DNA of 47,642 bases from Hormoscilla sp. GUM202 (GTDB lineage: Bacteria; Cyanobacteriota; Cyanobacteriia; Cyanobacteriales; Desertifilaceae): NCBI GenBank assembly GCA_005518205.2, contig RFFC02000047.1, positions 1 through 47,642 of the forward strand. Reading direction: 5' to 3'. The notes under the pieces were generated by a model. It did no database searches. It was not told the origin of the DNA and worked only from the letters and a program-made list of their open reading frames with translations. The position numbers and the translations under genes were made by a program. Shown here piece by piece: positions 41,593-47,642 of this stretch; position 1 is the stretch's first letter; each line of letters begins with the position of its first letter.

Positions 41593-42126
41593 TTAGGGTA
41601 TCGCGGCGCTTGCATCGGGATACGGGTCACTAATAACTGAAACGAGGTGAACGATTTCGGGTAAAATTAGATGTTCCAGGGCAAGTTTGACTGCACCTGT
41701 GGAACCTGGTATTGAGAAGATGATTTTGGACTGATATACTCCAGCACAGGCGCGAGAGGCGATCGCCCGAGAACCAATTTCTTGAAAGCTAGCGGCGCGA
41801 AACAATTCACCAAAGCCGGGCAATTGTTTTTCTAGTAAACTTTGAATGGCATCATAGGTAGTATCCCTGGGGGCAATACCCGTGCCCCCATTTAAGATGA
41901 GAGCATCTAGGTCCGGGCGACTACATAACTCTTGCAGCAGGGCTTGAATTTGGGCAGGTTCGTCTTTTAATATCTTGTAAGCCGCGATCGCATGTCCCTG
42001 TTCTTGGAGTAACTGTTGAATTAGCTGACCGCTGCGGTCTGTTTCCGGCGTGCGGGTATCGCTAACGGTAATCACAGCACAATTTACCGTCATTCCAGGG
42101 CGATCGGGGTGAGGTAAGAGGGTCAT
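41593..42126 (-). CDS. moaB: molybdenum cofactor biosynthesis protein MoaB/MogA
   Basis: A 177-aa MoCF-family protein. Landmarks: VNCAVITVSDTRTPETDRSG, the molybdopterin-binding LILNGGTGIAPRDTTYDA, and the C-terminal FSIPGSTGAVKLALEHLILPE. MogA-type enzymes adenylylate molybdopterin before molybdenum insertion; MoaB is close but less defined. The length fits cyanobacterial MoaB. The cofactor serves nitrate reductase among others. It stands alone, with its own terminator. Confidence 0.92.
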   Translation of the reverse strand: MTLLPHPDRPGMTVNCAVITVSDTRTPETDRSGQLIQQLLQEQGHAIAAYKILKDEPAQIQALLQELCSRPDLDALILNGGTGIAPRDTTYDAIQSLLEKQLPGFGELFRAASFQEIGSRAIASRACAGVYQSKIIFSIPGSTGAVKLALEHLILPEIVHLVSVISDPYPDASAAIP

Positions 42127-42132
42127 ATTTTC

Positions 42133-42158
42133 GTTCGTAGTAAGCGCTAAAGCGCTTT
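42133..42158. repeat. small REP (gttcgtagtaagcgctaaagcgcttt)
   Basis: AAGCGCT/AGCGCTT hairpin with the flanking GTTCGTAGT, the mirror of 30867-30891. It lies just upstream of moaB and could be in its leader. Confidence 0.6.
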
Positions 42159-42216
42159 GAGAGCTGAACTCGTTCCGAGGATCTGACAGGGAACGAGTGT
42201 ATGTAATTCATGAGAA

Positions 42217-42555
42217 CTATTTAGATTTACTAAAGCCCAGACCATGCTGTTCGGCATAGCGCTCCATGAAACGCATAAAACGGTCCCATTCTGCCTGGGA
42301 GTCCATCAGATATAATGCTTCTATTGTTGCTGGTTTACCATTAACGAACTTGGCGTTCACCTCCCGAGTCTTCAGTTCGCCCTCTTCATCAATCATATAC
42401 ATACCAGTAACTTCTTGGGTGTTGCCTTCTTGGAACACTGTGGGATTTTCAAAAATGAACTTGGCCGTACTGCTGCTGCCCCTCTTGGCGCGGGTGAGAC
42501 CCACTTTCGGTACATCTGTTTCGGTAATGCCTCTGGAAAACTGGATTTCAGCCAT
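42217..42555 (-). CDS. psb28: photosystem II assembly factor Psb28
   Basis: A 112-aa protein from ATG 42555 (MAEIQFSRGITETDVPKVGL). The family signature FENPTVFQEGNTQEVTGMYM and the tail AEWDRFMRFMERYAEQHGLGF are clear. Psb28 binds the cytoplasmic face of photosystem II assembly intermediates containing CP47 and protects them before the oxygen-evolving complex is built; it is absent from the mature complex. Cyanobacterial/plastid-specific, so it helps to place the organism. Complete, and single in its transcription unit as far as seen. Confidence 0.95.
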   Translation of the reverse strand: MAEIQFSRGITETDVPKVGLTRAKRGSSSTAKFIFENPTVFQEGNTQEVTGMYMIDEEGELKTREVNAKFVNGKPATIEALYLMDSQAEWDRFMRFMERYAEQHGLGFSKSK

Positions 42556-42802
42556 AAGTAACACTCAATTATTTTTTGGGCGCGGATAACTTAACATTCT
42601 CTTAATTCTAAGCTAACTTGCGCCTTATATTCAAATATTCCAGCAAGCGGTCGAGCTGGGACCGGCGGTACTTTTTAGGTGCCGGTGTATGAGATTGATA
42701 TCGCCGGTTCCTAGTCAACGCAAAGCGCGTTTTAGTTTTTCCGACAAGGCGATCGCACTCAGAACTAACCGTAACGGGTGAGATAGTGCCCTAAATAATA
42801 AC

Positions 42803-44407
42803 TTAATTAATAACGGGTGGCAATCCTACATCTCTGGGTTCGGTAAATTTACCATCAAAACCCATAGCTCTATCTTCGATCGTTCTCGCTTCTGCAAGTA
42901 AACGTCGGAGTTCCGCCCGTTCCAGATCGTCGTCAGTACCAGCTACAATATAAACAATTAACTTCGCTGCCAGATCCCGCCCCGCCACGAGGACACGCTT
43001 TTTATTAGGATCGTACAAAATACCATACCATAAAGATTCAGGTTTATCCATACCACTGAATCCACCATTAGCGTCGTATTGCCCCAGTTTCTGGAAAATG
43101 GCTGTTAAGGAAAAATCCTTCTTAAATACTAAGATACCTAGGGCCTGAGTCAAGGCAATTTGTCCCACAGGACGGAATAATAAATTCCCTTCGCCCCCAT
43201 CCTTCTCAAAGCTGAAGCGCCGCATTTCCGGGGTTTCCGTCCCCTCTTCCAGTCTGCGATAGCTGGGAAGAGTTGCCAAATGGTCGAACAACTGCTTAAA
43301 TTCAGAAATTCCTTGTTCCAGTTCCTCATCCTCCGGGCGCATGGGAATCAAACCCTTCTTTTCGGAAGGTTTCCAGTTAGGAAATCTATGGCCCAAGTAG
43401 CGATCGGACATTTCCTGAAGGGCCTGAAGGGTAGTCAAAACGGTAGACTTAGCAGCAACAGTAGCGCTATCCCAGTTTACACGAGGATTGCGGTCGGAAA
43501 CATCTTTTAATAAAGGATGGGAGACAGCAATTTTTCTAGCAACAATAGCAAAACCATTATCCTCATTCAGTTGTGCCAACTGACCTTTAGTTAAAGGAGT
43601 AGCCATCAGGTTAACGTGAACGAAGATAGATCTAACACGTCGTCGGGCCTCTTCGCGGGACTCACCAGTCACCACAGCGGAAATGAACTCGATGCCAATC
43701 TTTTCCTTAGCCAAGTTTTGCAAATAAGCAGGTTCGAAGTGGTACTTTTGTCGGAGATCCTCAACGGTAATGAAAGCGCCTAGAGGTTTTTTATCCTTTT
43801 TGTACCTTTGGAGTTTGCCAGTTCGGATCAACTCCATCAGACCCTGAACCCCCATCAGTCGGTGTTGACCGTCGAGGGCAAAAATGGTCACATCTTCGGA
43901 AACGTCCAGCAGACCGACCTTACCCTTGGCATCCAGGGGCGTAAAATCAGCAGCAGATTTACTGGCCAGTCCGTAAGCGTCCCATTCCTGGGCAGTGGGT
44001 TCGTCTACCCAAGGTCGGTTAATCACCACTAGCACCGGTGGAAACTTGTGAGTTTTGCGAGCTGCCAAATACTGTGCCAAGGGAGCTTGGCGGGACCAGT
44101 CCAGGGGTCGCTGCTGAATTATCTCAATGCTGCCGGCGTCGATGTCCACGTTATCCGTCTGCTGGTTGACATGTTGACGGAACAGGGGCAAACGAGAAGC
44201 AAAGCGAACGCGACTGGCAAACCACTCCAGGGTAACGGCACCGACATAGGCTTCAGTCCCGCCCATCTCGGTTTTCTGAACCAGGATCTTGTCGTTGCGG
44301 GCCAGATGGCGATCGAGGAGAAGCGCCAGTGCCTCTAGATCCTCTCTTTCCTGTGCTAGGATGCGGGCGGCAACGTTGCCGGTGGGGGAGGGGACGCTGT
44401 TCATCAT
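42803..44407 (-). CDS. dndB: DGQHR-domain protein DndB
   Basis: About 534 aa from ATG 44407 (MMNSVPSPTGNVAARILAQE); the next ATG is equally possible, and the frame upstream to 44824 is not conserved. The signature FALDGQHRLMG (DGQHR at 179-183) defines the DndB/DGQHR family. NVDIDAGSIEIIQQRPLDWS, VVIVINRP-like VLVVINRPWVDEP and KGQLAQLNEDNGFAIVARK add support. In dnd loci DndB represses the dnd promoter and tunes the amount of phosphorothioate. It is longer than the enterobacterial form (about 360 aa), as in other cyanobacteria. Transcribed away from the HNH gene and dndC through a 427-bp divergent region that could hold its own operator. Confidence 0.87.
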   Translation of the reverse strand: MMNSVPSPTGNVAARILAQEREDLEALALLLDRHLARNDKILVQKTEMGGTEAYVGAVTLEWFASRVRFASRLPLFRQHVNQQTDNVDIDAGSIEIIQQRPLDWSRQAPLAQYLAARKTHKFPPVLVVINRPWVDEPTAQEWDAYGLASKSAADFTPLDAKGKVGLLDVSEDVTIFALDGQHRLMGVQGLMELIRTGKLQRYKKDKKPLGAFITVEDLRQKYHFEPAYLQNLAKEKIGIEFISAVVTGESREEARRRVRSIFVHVNLMATPLTKGQLAQLNEDNGFAIVARKIAVSHPLLKDVSDRNPRVNWDSATVAAKSTVLTTLQALQEMSDRYLGHRFPNWKPSEKKGLIPMRPEDEELEQGISEFKQLFDHLATLPSYRRLEEGTETPEMRRFSFEKDGGEGNLLFRPVGQIALTQALGILVFKKDFSLTAIFQKLGQYDANGGFSGMDKPESLWYGILYDPNKKRVLVAGRDLAAKLIVYIVAGTDDDLERAELRRLLAEARTIEDRAMGFDGKFTEPRDVGLPPVIN

Positions 44408-44834
44408 CGGGAATTTTTCAAAATCTCCTTTTAATCTATTATGATGGTAAATGTCAACCAAATGGTTTGTAAAAAATGGATACTGGGGAAATGGTGTTAT
44501 GGTGATTTCTGGTGGCGAGGATGTATTGCCAGTCATCAGAGGGATTAATGGGGACGGGGATATTACTTCTCCATGTGTCCCGTGGGGTTGAGCGATAGAC
44601 TCTCTTACCGGCGATCGCCCTTTGAGAAGTAGGGGCAGCGTGTGGTACGCTGATGAAGATGTATCGTGAGAATTGGGAAAAGTGTTTGTGGGTACCGGCA
44701 GTATGGGGCAGCCGTATGGGCGATCGGGAGAGAGAGAGTCGGATGACTGCTTTATATAAAGAAGCATCTGAACTTGCCGCTGGCACCTGAAGAGGAACGC
44801 TAGTAAAGGAGAGAGTTTAAGCAAGGAGGTCAGA
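44408..44834. other. 427-bp divergent control region between dndB and the HNH gene
   Basis: Separates the leftward dndB from the rightward HNH-dndC unit. It holds no credible gene (the minus-strand frames are low-complexity). AAGGAGG at about 44823 is a strong ribosome site for the HNH gene. GGAG lies about 20 nt before the dndB ATG. If DndB is autoregulatory, its operator should lie here, but I could not pick out a clear repeated site. Confidence 0.55.
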
Positions 44835-45883
44835 ATGAGTACAGGACAACAGTCAGAAGCGCCGCGAAATCTAGCATACTATTGCAAACGTTTTGCAGAA
44901 CTGAATGTTAGTAGTTCTCGCCAACGTGGTAATGCTCACTATAAACCGATATTGCTATTATCTGTCATAGATTTAATTACACAAGGCATAATCGAAGAAA
45001 ATAGGATTCCTGTTTCAGATGAGCTGATTGAAACATTCAATAAGTATTGGAATTTACTAGCATCAGGCTCATACAAGGGTGGGTTACACTATCCATTTTT
45101 TCATTTGCAAAGTGAGGGATTTTGGTATCTAACATTCCAGCCAGGATTTAATGGACTACAACCTAAAACAACTAACAAGCTAAGAGAAGCTGTCGAATTC
45201 GCATATTTAGATTATCAACTGTTTGATTTACTTCAAGATCGGATTTCAAGACAAGAATTAATTGATACAATTGTTGCGGTTTGGTTTTCAGCAAATAAAA
45301 AGAAACTTGAAGATATTTTACAAATTAATCAAGATTTTCAGGATTCTTCTCTATTTGATTTAGGTATTATAGAGAGGGGAGCAAAAACTAGCTTAAGAAA
45401 AACGGTTGTGAGAAATGCTTTTTTTCGCAAAGCGATAGTACATATTTATGATTATAGATGCGCGTTCTGTAGATTGAAAGTAACCAGATCCATTAATCAA
45501 AATATTGTAGATGGCGCACATATCAAACCATTTTCAGAGTTTTATGACAGTAAAATAGATAACGGTATATAGCATTTCTCGAAATTCTGAGGTACAGCCG
45601 CCAGCCATGAAAACCACTGATAGCAATGCTTTCACTGTACCTCACCTTATTGAAAAATGCTATAGCGCTTTGTAAAAATCATCATTGGGCTTTCGATCGA
45701 GGGTGGTTCGGTATAGATGATAATTATAGAATTATAGTTGTTAGTGATTTGAAAGAAGAATCACCCAATGCTAAACAAATGAAAGATTATCATAATGAGA
45801 TGATATTGCTGCCAAGTTCAGAGAAATACTATCCAAGTATTGAAGCCCTCCAGTGGCATATAAAGTATAAATTTAATGCCTAA
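44835..45883 (+). pseudogene. sulfur-binding-domain HNH nuclease (ScoMcrA-like), broken by a MITE
   Basis: Removing the 93-bp MITE and one TA restores a ~317-aa protein. The N-terminal domain has AHYKPILLLSVIDLITQG and GLHYPFFHLQSEGFWYL, matching the KPLLLL...YPFWRLQNDGLW pattern of sulfur-binding domains (SBD) in ScoMcrA/SprMcrA-type enzymes that recognise phosphorothioated DNA. The C-terminal ββα-metal motif is YRCAFCRLK, VDGAHIKPFSEF, DNGI | ALCKNHHWAFDRGWFGI, with the nuclease His and Asn. The insertion falls between DNGI and ALCKNHH, introduces a TAG at once and so removes the last HNH part. It starts at ATG 44835 with strong AAGGAGG. dndC follows 22 nt after its stop, so the pair was co-transcribed. 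Confidence 0.8.
45570..45662. mobile_element. 93-bp MITE, IS630/Tc1-type
   Basis: Ends TAGCATTTCTC and, reverse complemented, TAGCATTTTTC; a second inner inverted repeat GAGGTACAG / CTGTACCTC adds to the symmetry. A TA dinucleotide (45568-45569 and 45663-45664) is duplicated at the target, the hallmark of IS630/mariner transposases. No ORF. It inserts inside the HNH motif of the nuclease gene. Confidence 0.82.
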
Positions 45884-45904
45884 TTTAAAATTGAGGTTTA
45901 ACAC

Positions 45905-47530
45905 ATGACAGCATTCCAGACATCCCTATTTCCGAAACGTACTGTTGCAGTTCTAGTGGAAGACATAAAGAAGCTAACCGCAGAAATGCAAGAGTTATAC
46001 TGTTTAGACGATATTCCCTGGTGTGTAGGCTATTCTGGGGGGAAGGATAGCACAGCAGTATTGCAACTAATCTGGAATGCAATTGTAGAAATAAAACCTG
46101 AAAAAAGAACCAAGACTATCCATGTAATTACAACAGATACAATGGTAGAGAACCCAATTGTATCGACTTGGGTAATTAATTCTCTGAAGAAGATGAAGGA
46201 AACTGCCCAAAATCTAAAAATGCCAATTGAACCCCATCTACTGCAACCAGAAATTACACATACATACTGGGTGGGTTTAATTGGCAAAGGCTATCCTGCA
46301 CCCCGCCATAAATTTCGTTGGTGTACTCCCCGCCTCAAAATAGATCCATCTAACCGCTTCATTCGTAATGTCGTGCGTTCCAGTGGTGAAACGATTGTTG
46401 TGTTGGGGACTCGCAAGGCGGAAAGCGCTAATCGTGCTTCTATAATGACTAAACGTGAAGCAGGGAGAGTGCGCGATCGCCTAAGTCCTCATCCCAGCCT
46501 TCCTAATTCTCTACTTTACACTCCTATTGAAGATTGGCAAACTGATGAAGTCTGGCTTTATCTGATGCAGTGGCAGAACCCTTGGGGATATAGCAACAAA
46601 GACCTACTCGCCATGTATCAGGGTGCGACAGCAGATAATGAATGTCCCCTAGTTGTCGATACCTCTACCCCCAGTTGTGGTAGTTCTCGCTTTGGATGCT
46701 GGGTTTGCACGCTGGTTGACAGCGATAAATCTTTGAGTGCGATGATCCGGAATGATGAAGAGAAAGAGTGGTTGCAGCCTCTGGTCGATCTCCGTCTTGA
46801 GCTAGATATTCAGGACGATCGCGAAAATAGAGACTTCCGGCGCATCTGGGGCAATGTCCAACTCTTTGAGCGCAATATTGATGGCGAAATTTCCGTGGAA
46901 CCCATTCCAGGTCCCTATAAAAAGGAATGGCGGGAGTATTTGCTGCGGCGACTTTTAGAAGCTCAAGTCGAAATTCGTCGCACCGCACCAGAGGATATGG
47001 GGGACATCACCCTGATCTCCCAAGAGGAACTGAGCGAAATTCGCCGCATCTGGCTAGAGGAAAAACATGAATTTGATGACAGCTTACCCCGCATTTACGA
47101 GGAGGTCCTTGGCGAACCTTTCCAAGACCTCGCGATCGCCAGCAACCGTCTGCTCGGCACCGATGAGTGGAATATCCTGGAAGAAGTCTGTAACGATGAT
47201 GCCATGCACTTGGAACTGATGGCCAAATTGCTAGATACGGAACGCCAATATCATAACATGGCACGTCGCGTGGGCATATACGAAAAGCTGGAAAAATGCT
47301 TTGAGACCAGTTCTCATTCCCAAAAGGAAGCAATTGAAAATGCCCACAAAAAGCTGGATTTGAAGAATGCTGCTTCTGATGGTGACGTAGACTCGATTAA
47401 AAAAAATCTGGATTCCAGCGAACAGACTTCTGATAACGACGTAAGCTCAGTTAAAAATGAGACTTCCTCTAAACAGAGTTCCGTTAAACAGCTAACTTGG
47501 GCAAGCTTAAAATATAAATCTCAAGATTAG
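45905..47530 (+). CDS. dndC: DNA phosphorothioation sulfurtransferase DndC
   Basis: A 541-aa PAPS-reductase-like protein. PP-loop SGGKDST lies at residues 44-50. YWVGLIGKGYPAPRHKFRWC, LGTRKAESANRA and the cysteine cluster CGSSRFGCWVCTLV (about 258-272) fit DndC, which carries a 4Fe-4S cluster, hydrolyses ATP and passes sulfur (from DndA or IscS) to the DNA backbone with DndD and DndE. A variable ~60-aa hydrophilic tail rich in Ser, Asp and Lys (DGDVDSIKKNLDSSEQTSDN) ends it. ATG 45905 follows GAGG. It is preceded at 22 nt by the HNH nuclease gene. dndD is not next to it within the window, which ends 112 nt later. Confidence 0.92.
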   Translation: MTAFQTSLFPKRTVAVLVEDIKKLTAEMQELYCLDDIPWCVGYSGGKDSTAVLQLIWNAIVEIKPEKRTKTIHVITTDTMVENPIVSTWVINSLKKMKETAQNLKMPIEPHLLQPEITHTYWVGLIGKGYPAPRHKFRWCTPRLKIDPSNRFIRNVVRSSGETIVVLGTRKAESANRASIMTKREAGRVRDRLSPHPSLPNSLLYTPIEDWQTDEVWLYLMQWQNPWGYSNKDLLAMYQGATADNECPLVVDTSTPSCGSSRFGCWVCTLVDSDKSLSAMIRNDEEKEWLQPLVDLRLELDIQDDRENRDFRRIWGNVQLFERNIDGEISVEPIPGPYKKEWREYLLRRLLEAQVEIRRTAPEDMGDITLISQEELSEIRRIWLEEKHEFDDSLPRIYEEVLGEPFQDLAIASNRLLGTDEWNILEEVCNDDAMHLELMAKLLDTERQYHNMARRVGIYEKLEKCFETSSHSQKEAIENAHKKLDLKNAASDGDVDSIKKNLDSSEQTSDNDVSSVKNETSSKQSSVKQLTWASLKYKSQD

Positions 47531-47546
47531 TAAACTGTAGGTTGGG

Positions 47547-47612
47547 AAGGGAACAGGGAACAGGGAACAGGGAACAGGGGGAAGGGAACAGGGGAACAGG
47601 GAACAGGGGGAG
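47547..47612. repeat. 7-bp tandem microrepeat (gggaaca), second array
   Basis: About eight GGGAACA units with GGGG interruptions just after the dndC stop. Same unit as the vapC tail array at 6703-6755. Confidence 0.85.
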
Positions 47613-47642
47613 ACAAAGTCTGAAAAGCTTTTTGGGGAAGGG

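Noticed and set aside
44454..44824. Longer N-terminus of DndB (start 44824) or a separate minus-strand gene
   Set aside because: The extra part is low-complexity, has no homology pattern and would remove the divergent control region.

Overview
The window reads as chromosomal DNA of a cyanobacterium, probably filamentous and Oscillatoriales-like. Direct signs are the very frequent octamer GCGATCGC (HIP1), genes found only or mainly in this phylum (psb28, the carboxysome shell gene ccmP, the cell-division gene ftn2/zipN, a DUF3386 gene, a sphR-sphS phosphate-sensing pair), and gggaaca / gttagtt / gaatgga microrepeats between genes. The genus is inference only.

Layout. 0-6 kb: two tRNA-Phe genes, a secreted PPC-domain protein, an orphan TRAP-type solute-binding lipoprotein, DUF3386, nfu and a GH57 glycoside hydrolase. 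6-11.5 kb: a VapBC-like toxin-antitoxin pair behind a consensus promoter, ccmP, then decayed genes (IS1 remnant, frameshifted glycosyltransferase, a Uma2 gene broken by a 161-bp MITE). 11.5-15.5 kb: a three-gene minus-strand operon of helicase ('phosphorothioation restriction enzyme' type), small protein and dndD. 15.7-27.9 kb: mostly core genes (ridA, malQ, a RodZ-like protein, rluB, sphS/sphR, ftn2, pdhA) with one ISKra4-type insertion. 27.9-36.6 kb: an accessory graveyard holding gene fragments, an ORF-less group II intron inside a ParE toxin gene, duplicated coiled-coil genes, an IS4-type element, a Uma2 gene and a second broken toxin gene. 36.8-42.6 kb: recJ, a YdcF-like gene, an S41 protease, moaB and psb28. 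42.8-47.5 kb: dndB on the minus strand, divergent from an HNH nuclease gene and dndC.

The main biological theme is DNA phosphorothioation (Dnd). DndC (sulfur transfer), DndB (DGQHR regulator) and DndD (SMC-like ATPase) are all present, but the locus is split: dndD lies about 27 kb from dndB and dndC. No dndE or dndA is visible. Directly between dndB and dndC is a gene that looks like a sulfur-binding-domain plus HNH nuclease of the ScoMcrA type, an enzyme class that cuts phosphorothioated DNA. Its HNH motif is split by a 93-bp IS630-type MITE. This is the most interesting point of the window.

The second theme is colonisation by small palindromic and mobile sequences. At least four MITE-like elements can be delimited, three of them with target duplications. 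Two full-length IS elements have exact boundaries. A hairpin family with an invariant 16-nt loop and changing but complementary stems occurs three times, twice inside reading frames, and other hairpins sit in frame in ftn2 and a DUF547 gene.
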